From Methanoperedens sp049303315 (GTDB lineage: Archaea; Halobacteriota; Methanosarcinia; Methanosarcinales; Methanoperedenaceae), in the NCBI GenBank assembly GCA_049303315.1, contig JBAQMZ010000016.1:65930-129929 (forward strand): a DNA stretch of 64,000 nucleotides. Reading direction: 5' to 3'. The position numbers and the translations under genes were made by a program. Positions 40,331 through 47,449 of this stretch are shown here, piece after piece. The notes below the pieces were generated by a model that did no database searches, had not been told where the DNA came from, and worked only from the letters and a program-made list of their open reading frames with translations. Every line of letters begins with the position of its first letter. Position 1 is the stretch's first letter.

Positions 40331-40648
40331 TCATTCCCTCGTGAAATATAATAGGATACTCAGCGCTACAAATTCAAGCGCATCCGGTATTACTACGTAT
40401 ATCGGATTATATCCTAATAAGTTAATTATTATAGGATACACCTGCTGTGGAGGAGGGGATGCTATGATAAGTAATAGCAAGATGGCGCGTGAAAAACTCT
40501 GAAGCAGGAGCGCAATAGTGAATATAATAAGTCCGAGCGTAAAGTTGGACTTTATCTTACTGTATATCTGAAAATATGAAACAAGAAGTACAAGCAGTAA
40601 CACGATGTTACCTGCTGTGATATAATACGCGATATCTGTTATCTGAAT
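40331..40648 (-). CDS. Small four-helix membrane protein, possibly with a rare start codon
   Basis: Helical membrane protein ending LEFVALSILLYFTRE. The ribosome-binding site AGGAGG (40661-40656) is 7 nt before ATT 40648, which is in frame and gives about 105 residues beginning IQITDIAYYITAGN. The nearest standard start is GTG 40603 (90 residues), with a weak AGGT. I favour the longer form because the signal is strong, though ATT starts are rare. It is downstream of an ArsR-like gene, so the pair may be regulator and sensor or effector. Confidence 0.6.
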   Translation of the reverse strand: MQITDIAYYITAGNIVLLLVLLVSYFQIYSKIKSNFTLGLIIFTIALLLQSFSRAILLLLIIASPPPQQVYPIIINLLGYNPIYVVIPDALEFVALSILLYFTRE

Positions 40649-40669
40649 AAAATTTCCTCCTGTGTATGT

Positions 40670-40957
40670 TCATTTACCTTGCTTATCAATTTTTTCCCAA
40701 ATTTGATTAAACTCATTTATATTTGCCTCCATAGCTTTGGAAAGGAAATACATAGCGCCGTATTTGTCGCCTTCCATTGTGATTACACCGTTTTTGGTGA
40801 GAACATCAAGATGATGCCGGATTGTTTTATAATCCATATCCATAGCCTCAGTTAATTGGTTTGCATTATAAGGCCTGTCAATAAGCAGTTTCAGGATTAA
40901 TGCACGGGTATGCCCCCCGCGTGTTCCTGCTATCAGATACCATAGTAGCTTTTTCAA
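40670..40957 (-). CDS. ArsR-type winged helix transcriptional regulator
   Basis: 95 residues. The helix-turn-helix is GGHTRALILKLLIDRPYNANQLTEAMDMDYKTIRHHLDVLTKNGVITMEGDKYG; DYKTIRHHLDVL is the recognition helix. No metal-binding cysteines are present, so metal sensing is unlikely. Probably controls itself and the membrane-protein gene 9 nt after its SD. Common type in Methanosarcinales. Confidence 0.87.
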   Translation of the reverse strand: MKKLLWYLIAGTRGGHTRALILKLLIDRPYNANQLTEAMDMDYKTIRHHLDVLTKNGVITMEGDKYGAMYFLSKAMEANINEFNQIWEKIDKQGK

Positions 40958-41027
40958 AAATTCCGCTCCTATCCGGTCACAGTTGATACATGAATATCTT
41001 AATAATTATAGCTTATGGTAAAAAAGT

Positions 41028-41639
41028 TTACGCTGTACCGCCATATCCCCGGACTTTAAAATCAGCGCAATATTCTTTTGCTATTTTCTTGCATTTTTCA
41101 ATATCCACCACAGGCAGATTAACCACCGTGAACCGAAGGTCAAGACCGGATTTTGAAACATCCCTGGCAAACTCAAGCATTTTATCGTATGCCTTAATGT
41201 ATTTTGGGTCGCACAACTGGTTATATGTGTTCGCATCCTGCGCATTAAGGCTTATTGAGACGATTTTCATACCGGAATCGGCAAGTTCTGCGGCTACATC
41301 CCTGTCAGGATACAGGAGTTTGGCATGACCGATGGTGTCAAGCCGGACGCGGATGCCCCGGGTTGTGAGCCATTTTGTGATTTCAAGGACATCATCAAGA
41401 CGCACAAGGGGTTCTCCAAAACCTGTAAAAACAACTTCTTTGTATTTTGAAAGTTCAAGCTCTGAAAGTTGTTTAATGATTTCTGGCAATGAGGGTTCTT
41501 TTGAAAGCCGGAGATTATAACCATAAACACCATCAGAATATCTTTTAATGCAAAAAACACATTCAGCGGTGCACCTGTTCGTAATGTTGAGATACAGGTT
41601 GCCGTGTGCTTCATACAATATGGTATCTTTGGTTGTCAT
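41028..41639 (-). CDS. Radical SAM protein, TatD-linked type
   Basis: 203 residues. The SAM [4Fe-4S] motif is NRCTAECVFCIKR (C-x3-C-x2-C). FTGFGEPLVRLDDVLEI is the GGE-like motif. The length and the start YLNITNRCTAECVFC match the short class often beside tatD. No tatD gene adjoins here. The reaction is unknown. Cytoplasmic and oxygen sensitive by family. Confidence 0.82.
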   Translation of the reverse strand: MTTKDTILYEAHGNLYLNITNRCTAECVFCIKRYSDGVYGYNLRLSKEPSLPEIIKQLSELELSKYKEVVFTGFGEPLVRLDDVLEITKWLTTRGIRVRLDTIGHAKLLYPDRDVAAELADSGMKIVSISLNAQDANTYNQLCDPKYIKAYDKMLEFARDVSKSGLDLRFTVVNLPVVDIEKCKKIAKEYCADFKVRGYGGTA

Positions 41640-41685
41640 TTTCCCACATTAGTTAATTGTGCCTGGTAGCTCTTATCATTTTTCC

Positions 41686-42525
41686 TCATTTTGTTATTAC
41701 TTCGCAACCCTCTTCCTGGACAATCACCGTATGTTCTGACTGGGCAACAATATTACCGCTTTCTTCGATCAGTTCAAAATATTCCCTTGCCCCTTTAAGT
41801 TCTTTGCCCGTTATTCCGGGAATCCATCTGGGCGTGAAAGGCAGCGGACCGAATCTCTCCCTGATTTCCTGCGCCAGTTCTCCTTTGCAACTGTCATTTA
41901 TTGCAAAAATATAAGGTTCTCCGTCTTTTATTCTACCCCTGCCGTAAGTTGCAAAAGGTTCAATCGCAAAAACCATATCTTTTTTTATCTTATTGCCAAA
42001 AAAACTTTTATAATTCGGAATCGTAGTACCCGCATGCAATCTGTATCTCTCAAGGCTGTGCCCTGTCAAATCCTTGATTGGATTGAAACCATTTTTTTTA
42101 ATGGTTTCCTCGATTATCCTGCCAATGGTGTTTGTCTGGGCGTCGTCTTTGACCGATGCAATAGCTTTTTCAAGTGCTTCTTCGCAGGTCTTTATTAGTT
42201 TTAGGTAGTTGTTTGTCCCCACCTCCACCGTGGTCGCGGTATCTGCAATATATCCTTCTATATGCACCCCGATATCCAGCTTGACAACGTCACCTGTTTT
42301 AAAACACGGCACATTGTCCTGTGGGGTATAATGGGACGCAACCTCATTTATTGAAATATTGCAGGGGAATGCAGGCACTCCCCCGAGGTCTTCTATTTTG
42401 TTTTCAACGTATTGGGCGATATCAAGCAGCGTAACGCCTTCTTTTATTTTGCCAATGGATTCTTTCCTGACTTCTGCTGCGATTTTCCCTGCGTCCAGAT
42501 AATAATCATGAATAGTATGGTTCAT
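41686..42525 (-). CDS. map: Methionine aminopeptidase, type II
   Basis: 279 residues. Metal ligands are seen in VKLDIGVHIEGYIADTA (two Asp), LTGHSLERYRLHAG (His), FAIEPFAT (Glu) and SEHTVIVQEEG (Glu). The insertion near residues 155-225 (PKFTPR-type PLPFTPRWI) marks the type II enzyme of archaea and eukaryotes. It removes initiator methionine. Its ATG overlaps the stop of the DMT transporter gene (ATGA at 42522-42525). Confidence 0.95.
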   Translation of the reverse strand: MNHTIHDYYLDAGKIAAEVRKESIGKIKEGVTLLDIAQYVENKIEDLGGVPAFPCNISINEVASHYTPQDNVPCFKTGDVVKLDIGVHIEGYIADTATTVEVGTNNYLKLIKTCEEALEKAIASVKDDAQTNTIGRIIEETIKKNGFNPIKDLTGHSLERYRLHAGTTIPNYKSFFGNKIKKDMVFAIEPFATYGRGRIKDGEPYIFAINDSCKGELAQEIRERFGPLPFTPRWIPGITGKELKGAREYFELIEESGNIVAQSEHTVIVQEEGCEVITK

Positions 42526-43382
42526 TTTTCCCTTGTAACTAATGCTGCTCCTATCAATATAAGCGCGCCGCCGATTAATTCCAGGATTGAAATGTCTTCT
42601 TTGAGGATGATAACGGCTAAAATAACAGCGCTCACGGGTTCAATTAAACCGAGGATACTGGCGCTTTGTGCCCGGACTTTTTTCAAGCCGTTAAAATAAA
42701 GAGATACTGCAAGTATGGTCGGGAATATCGCAAGCAGGATAAGATTAATGATGTTACCTGAAACTATATTTACCGGCGCAAGCCCTACCGGGAGGAGAAT
42801 CAGGACTGCGATTATGAAACTCCAGAATGCCTGTGTGTATCCACGGTATGTCTGGCTGATATATTTTGATGTTATTATCTGGAAAGCGTAGGTTATACCG
42901 GACACAATGCCGGCTATTATCCCGATAGAATATCCCTTGAATTCAAGTTTTCCCGGGTCTATTATGAGCAGGATACCCGCGATTGATAAAACAAGTGCGA
43001 TTATTCCCTTCTTTGTGGAGTGCTCTTTTAAAAGCCATGGAGAGAACAACGTAACATACACAGGCGCTGTGTAGAGCAATAACACGGCAACCGAAACCGA
43101 GGCTTTTAGAATAGCTGTGAAATACGTTAGCATGGTCATTGCCTGCATTATACTGAATAACAAAAGGTAGATTTTTTTATCTTTTAGCCTGATTTTACCC
43201 AGGTTGCCTGAAATTAACAGGACAATAAAAAGGATAGACCATGCAAACGCGAGCCTGTAGAAAATAATATTCTGGGCGGACATGCCGAATATCATTTTTC
43301 CAAGTATTCCTGCAAGACTCCACAGAATGGAAGCAGTGATTATTTCGCCGTATCCTTCAAACTTATTCAGGGCAAGATTCAT
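42522..43382 (-). CDS. EamA/DMT-family transporter
   Basis: 286 residues with ten helices in two EamA repeats (GEIITASILWSLAGILGKMIF... and GIIAGIVSGITYAFQIITSKYI). The usual small-residue-rich helix LGLIEPVSAVILAVIILKEDISILELIGGALILIGAALV closes the second repeat. Substrate (amino acid, nucleotide or drug) is not predictable. Co-translated with map. Confidence 0.85.
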   Translation of the reverse strand: MNLALNKFEGYGEIITASILWSLAGILGKMIFGMSAQNIIFYRLAFAWSILFIVLLISGNLGKIRLKDKKIYLLLFSIMQAMTMLTYFTAILKASVSVAVLLLYTAPVYVTLFSPWLLKEHSTKKGIIALVLSIAGILLIIDPGKLEFKGYSIGIIAGIVSGITYAFQIITSKYISQTYRGYTQAFWSFIIAVLILLPVGLAPVNIVSGNIINLILLAIFPTILAVSLYFNGLKKVRAQSASILGLIEPVSAVILAVIILKEDISILELIGGALILIGAALVTREK

Positions 43383-43427
43383 TGGACGTTAGATAGTTTA
43401 CGATGCAAAATAACTTACGTGATGCAT

Positions 43428-43439
43428 AAAATATATATG
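43428..43439 (+). promoter_or_regulatory. TATA-like element before 52-aa ORF
   Basis: AAAATATATATG lies about 57-67 nt before ATG 43495 and would place a start near 43462. The gap is shared with the divergent DMT transporter gene, and the near-symmetrical AT run could serve either side. Confidence 0.35.
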
Positions 43440-43494
43440 CCAATCATTCGTACATACACTAACACGTAGAAGCCAGATGTGATAGGATAGAAAA

Positions 43495-43653
43495 ATGTTC
43501 AAAACACAATATACTGTATTAGTTAAGAAATTAAATGATGGGGATTTGATTGAAACAGACGGTGTTATTGAAGGCATGACAACAAAAATTATCGGCAAAA
43601 AGAAATTGCAAATTGGCGGAGTGGTCAGGAATAGATCGGGCGAAATTATTTAG
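43495..43653 (+). CDS. Small basic protein of unknown function (52 aa)
   Basis: 52 residues: MFKTQYTVLVKKLNDGDLIE, then TDGVIEGMTTKIIGKKKLQI and a GGVVRNRSGEII end. A likely beta-barrel or ribbon with alternating hydrophobic residues. GATAGGATAG upstream offers a ribosome-binding site and a TATA element lies further up, so it is probably a real gene. No family recognised. It is convergent with the radical SAM gene, with 3 nt between stops. Confidence 0.55.
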   Translation: MFKTQYTVLVKKLNDGDLIETDGVIEGMTTKIIGKKKLQIGGVVRNRSGEII

Positions 43654-43656
43654 GGA

Positions 43657-44403
43657 TTAAATAATTTTTTCCTCTCCGTTTTCCTTTGTCCTTATCCTTA
43701 CATCTTTTAAAAATGAAATATTACGGGCAAGGTTGATTAATTCCTCCCTGGAAAGAGGTTTTTCTTTTCGAATTCTGTCATCGGGAGCATTTTCAGGAAT
43801 ACCCTGCTGAAGCACATAAGTGCAATCTTTGTCCACAAGAAACCTGGCAATTTCCAAAACCCTGTCAAGCGATCGGAAAACAGTTGTCCTGACCTCAAGA
43901 GAAACTCCCTTGAGATTCAATGATTGCAAAACGCGCTCTGCTGCATCCTCTTTGCCGCCCGTTATCTGGCTATACTTGTGCGAATCGTCAAGCGGGGCTT
44001 TTATATCAAGGAATATTTTATCAAGAAGTTTTTGCTGAATCAGGCTTGAAAGGCGTTCCGGGTAATACCCATTTGTCTCTATTCCCACAAGCAAATCCTG
44101 CTTTTTTGCAAATTTTGAAAGGTGTTCCAGCGCATCATATTGCGTGGTCGGCTCGCCGCCTGAAAAAACCACGGCGCTGATGAAACTTTTTGCGTGAAAG
44201 ATATGTTTCTCGATTTCTTCGATATCAACGACAATCCCTCCTTTAAAGAGCGGCTCCAGGCGATTTGATACCTCGATAAACCTGTTATTCGAGCAATAAA
44301 TGCATTTAAAATTGCAGCCATTAAAGAAAACAACAGACGCCGACCTGCCGTACCAGTCTATTGTCGATACGGGAATCATTATTCCGCTAAAAACCAGTTT
44401 CAT
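43657..44403 (-). CDS. nrdG: Radical SAM activating protein, NrdG2-like
   Basis: 248 residues. FNGCNFKCIYCSN is the SAM C-x3-C-x2-C motif, with VVFSGGEPTTQYDALEHLS and LVGIETNGYYPERL following. It matches archaeal anaerobic ribonucleotide-reductase-activating proteins that generate the glycyl radical. No nrdD is present in the window, so another glycyl radical enzyme could be the target. The gene is isolated, facing away from the phasin-like gene. Confidence 0.8.
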   Translation of the reverse strand: MKLVFSGIMIPVSTIDWYGRSASVVFFNGCNFKCIYCSNNRFIEVSNRLEPLFKGGIVVDIEEIEKHIFHAKSFISAVVFSGGEPTTQYDALEHLSKFAKKQDLLVGIETNGYYPERLSSLIQQKLLDKIFLDIKAPLDDSHKYSQITGGKEDAAERVLQSLNLKGVSLEVRTTVFRSLDRVLEIARFLVDKDCTYVLQQGIPENAPDDRIRKEKPLSREELINLARNISFLKDVRIRTKENGEEKII

Positions 44404-44521
44404 TTATCTCCTTTATCAAAAAGATTATCAATTAATAAACCAATTTCATATTGGGGCGTTATATTAAATCTTGCGCCTGAAAAAAGTCAGTTGCTTTACG
44501 GTTTAATTAAGGAGGAAAAGT

Positions 44522-44839
44522 ATGTCAGAAATGTCAGATATGGTTAGGAAAATGGGACTATTCGGTATCGGGGTAATTTCCCTGACTCAGGAAAAGATTG
44601 AGGAATTTTCCCAGGAAATGATAAAAAAGGGAGAAATGAGCAAAGAAGAAGGGAAGAAATTCGTTAAGGATGTCCTCTCAGAGAAAGAAAAGCAGATGAA
44701 GGACATTGAAAATAAAATAAATAAAAGAGTGAAAGAGACGCTGGGAAAGGGCGGCGTTGTGATGAAAAGCGATATTGCAGCTCTTGAGCGGAAAATTGAG
44801 AAACTTGAAAAAACAGTCCACTCCATGGCGAAAAAATAG
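44522..44839 (+). CDS. Phasin-like coiled-coil protein
   Basis: 105 residues, nearly all helix: a short hydrophobic start (MVRKMGLFGIGVISLTQEKIEEF), then acidic-basic heptads (KEEGKKFVKDVLSEKEKQMKDIENKINKRVKETL) and a C-terminal coiled coil (LERKIEKLEKTVHSM). This is the PhaI/PhaF-like phasin superfamily often found next to a UbiB gene, as here, 20 nt upstream. AAGGAGG precedes the ATG. It may help bring the kinase-like protein to membranes; PHA granule function is not implied. Confidence 0.82.
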   Translation: MSEMSDMVRKMGLFGIGVISLTQEKIEEFSQEMIKKGEMSKEEGKKFVKDVLSEKEKQMKDIENKINKRVKETLGKGGVVMKSDIAALERKIEKLEKTVHSMAKK

Positions 44840-44859
44840 AAAGTTTTCGGAAGTAGAAC

Positions 44860-46545
44860 GTGCATCTGTTTGATAAACAAGTTGCTTACGTCAAACGATA
44901 CCGGCAAATCGTTGACGTGATGATAAAGCACGGATTCGGTTACCTTGTTGACAGGTTTGGGCTGCGTCCTTTTCGGTCTTTTCGCGAGAAATTGTTCGGG
45001 CCCAGACCTCTCAGGGAACAAATGCTTCTACTGTCGGAAGCGCAAAGACTGCGCCTTGCTTTAGAAGAACTCGGGCCCACCTTTATTAAATTCGGGCAGA
45101 TATTAAGCACAAGGTATGACCTCATCCCGGGAGAGTACATACAGGAACTTTCCAGGCTTCAGGACCGTGCCCCGGCTTTTGAATTTTCGGAGGCAAAAAA
45201 AGTAATCGAAAAGGAACTCGGAAAGAAACTTGAAGAAATATTCCAATCCTTCAATCCCGAACAAATCGCATCAGCCTCGATAGGGCAGGTCTATCGCGCA
45301 ACGTTGTCGGGAGGCGAAGAGGTAGCGGTCAAAGTGATGCGGCCGGGCGTTGAGGACATTATTGAAACAGACCTTGCGATATTGATGAGCCTTGCAAGAT
45401 TTGCTGAAAAGCATATAAAAGAAAGTAAATTTTTCAATCCTGTGGGTTTCGTTGATGAATTTTCCAGGGTCATGAAACAAGAAATTGATTATGCCCATGA
45501 AGCCCAGAATGCTGACAGGTTTTACTCAAATTTCAAGGGCAGCATGACTGTCAGGATACCAAAAATGTACTGGGAATACACGACAAAACATGTGTTGACC
45601 CAGGAATTTTCAGATGGCATCAAAATAACGGAAATCAAACAGATTGAATCTATTGGCCTTGACAAGAAAAAAATTTCAATCGATCTTGCAAATGCGTATC
45701 TGAAAATGATATTCGAGGATGGTTTTTATCATGCCGACCCGCATCCCGGGAATATCCTTATTTCCTGTGATGGGATTGTCATTTTTCTTGATTTTGGAAT
45801 GGCGGGGCACATAGACCCCATACTTCACGAGAACCTCACAAATCTCATAATAGCGATACAATTGAATGATATAGATGTTCTTATAGAAGCTCTCGCAGAG
45901 ATAGGGCTGATTAGCGACGCCGGAGGTGAGAGCCCGCAACTTCGGATAAAACTTGAAGAATTCTTGAACAAATATTACGACTTATCCAGTAAATTCATAG
46001 ACCCCACAGCGTTTTTGCGTGATATTATCTATATTTTTGCCAAAAGCAAGGGAAAAATCCCTTCGAATATAATGCTCCTGTCAAAAACGCTTGTTATACG
46101 GGATGAAATTAGCCGCAAACTCGATCCTGAGCATAATTTTGGGGAATTGACTAAACCGTATGTTGATGAGATGCTCAAAGAGCGTGCTAAAGCTTCTCAT
46201 CTAATAAAAGAGGCTGAAAAAACTGTATTGGATTATATTCGCCTTGTCAAGACCTTCCCAAGAAGGGTCAATCATATCCTTGCGAAGGCAGAAAAAGGAA
46301 CGCTTAAGCTTGAACTGGAACACCTGGAGCTTGATACCCTTGTTGAGGAAATGGATATACTGAGCAACAGGTTGTCTTTTAGCATGATAATTGCTGCGCT
46401 TATTGTGGGTTCTTCCCTCATTATCCAGACAAGAATGCAGCCCAGCCTTTTTGGTGTGCCGTTTCTGGGGATTATCGGATTTCTTCTTGCAGGTTTTCTG
46501 GGGATAGGGCTTCTTGTTTCGATTATTCGCTCAGGCAGATGGTAA
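44860..46545 (+). CDS. UbiB/ABC1 family atypical kinase
   Basis: 561 residues from GTG 44860 with GGAAG upstream. The KxGQ motif is FIKFGQILSTRYDLIP; the A-rich loop is SASIGQVYRA; catalytic pieces are VKVMRP, YHADPHPGNIL and LDFGMAG. Two C-terminal transmembrane helices follow (SFSMIIAALIVGSSLII and FLGIIGFLLAGFLGIGLLVSII). UbiB proteins are membrane ATPases needed for quinone or lipid distribution. In this archaeon the lipid is likely methanophenazine or menaquinone, which is inference. Confidence 0.9.
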   Translation: MHLFDKQVAYVKRYRQIVDVMIKHGFGYLVDRFGLRPFRSFREKLFGPRPLREQMLLLSEAQRLRLALEELGPTFIKFGQILSTRYDLIPGEYIQELSRLQDRAPAFEFSEAKKVIEKELGKKLEEIFQSFNPEQIASASIGQVYRATLSGGEEVAVKVMRPGVEDIIETDLAILMSLARFAEKHIKESKFFNPVGFVDEFSRVMKQEIDYAHEAQNADRFYSNFKGSMTVRIPKMYWEYTTKHVLTQEFSDGIKITEIKQIESIGLDKKKISIDLANAYLKMIFEDGFYHADPHPGNILISCDGIVIFLDFGMAGHIDPILHENLTNLIIAIQLNDIDVLIEALAEIGLISDAGGESPQLRIKLEEFLNKYYDLSSKFIDPTAFLRDIIYIFAKSKGKIPSNIMLLSKTLVIRDEISRKLDPEHNFGELTKPYVDEMLKERAKASHLIKEAEKTVLDYIRLVKTFPRRVNHILAKAEKGTLKLELEHLELDTLVEEMDILSNRLSFSMIIAALIVGSSLIIQTRMQPSLFGVPFLGIIGFLLAGFLGIGLLVSIIRSGRW

Positions 46546-46642
46546 TGGAATCCTTCTGCATTTATCTTCGGTTTTTTTAATCAGCGGCGCCGCCCTGTCA
46601 TCGATTCTGAGGGCGCGCCGGCGGGAGGGAGGCGGCGCTTAT

Positions 46643-47434
46643 TCAGGATTTTGGCACCCAAATTACTCCAGTTTGATCACCAAATGGTTCGGCTTTTTCT
46701 TCAAGAAAATTGCAACCAACCAAAGCAGATAACACAGCATCTAACAAATCTTCATACCCTTTGAGACACTTAATTGAATAATAGTTGGTTGGTTCTAACT
46801 GCGGTAAAAATTGTTCAATTCCAGTAACAACGGATGCTATTTTATTTCTCAATTCATTCAAATTACAAATTATTTTGCGGGAGCGTTTCTCAGGGGAATC
46901 ACCCGGCCAGTATTTAGCCTTTTTTTGAACCTTATATTGAAAACGTTCTTCACAACCAAATAATTCAATAATTGCTACATGGGGATAAACTTCAATAAAT
47001 GCAGGAGTTTGCATATAATCAGTAGCCCATGTAAAATCAAGCTCAATAAGTTGCTTGAAAATATTAATTGCTATAACACCTGGCCGTTCGGGTGAAGGGC
47101 TATGTGTTGAAGCTTTCTTCTTACCATATTCATGAGATATATCTTGGTCTGCTTTCCTGCGATGGGTTATCGGGGAAGGAGATAAAGGAATATCAAGTGC
47201 CACTAAATCTACACGCGGGCAGCATTTTATAATGTTTGAAAATTTTGGTATTGAACCATTTACACGGTTTTGCCAAACAATCTTTTCACTATCACAGAAT
47301 TCATCGTAAGAGCGTCCTGCTTTTATTAATTCTGGGACTGAATTATGAGACCATTTTAATAGGGCAACCCCTGAAGGATTTTTATCTGACCATGCCGCAT
47401 CCACACCCAAAATATATTTTTCCATTTTATTCAC
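46643..47434 (-). CDS. DUF429 RNase H-like protein
   Basis: 263 residues. DUF429 features: the N-terminal ILGVDAAWSDKNPSGVALLK (first acidic residue of an RNase H fold), LVALDIPLSPSP, the RRKADQDISHEYGKKKAS segment and a late YEDLLDAVLSALVGCNFL. Predicted nuclease of unknown role. Base composition is AT-rich against the gyrA gene beside it. A GC-rich 100-nt spacer follows downstream. Confidence 0.85.
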   Translation of the reverse strand: MNKMEKYILGVDAAWSDKNPSGVALLKWSHNSVPELIKAGRSYDEFCDSEKIVWQNRVNGSIPKFSNIIKCCPRVDLVALDIPLSPSPITHRRKADQDISHEYGKKKASTHSPSPERPGVIAINIFKQLIELDFTWATDYMQTPAFIEVYPHVAIIELFGCEERFQYKVQKKAKYWPGDSPEKRSRKIICNLNELRNKIASVVTGIEQFLPQLEPTNYYSIKCLKGYEDLLDAVLSALVGCNFLEEKAEPFGDQTGVIWVPKS

Positions 47435-47449
47435 TCCATATAATGCGAC

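Noticed and set aside
46546..46642. GC-rich block with GCGGCGCCGCC and GGGCGCGCCGGCGGGAGG after the UbiB gene
   Set aside because: Striking in composition, but no clear hairpin with T-run, no repeat copy elsewhere in the window, and no gene.
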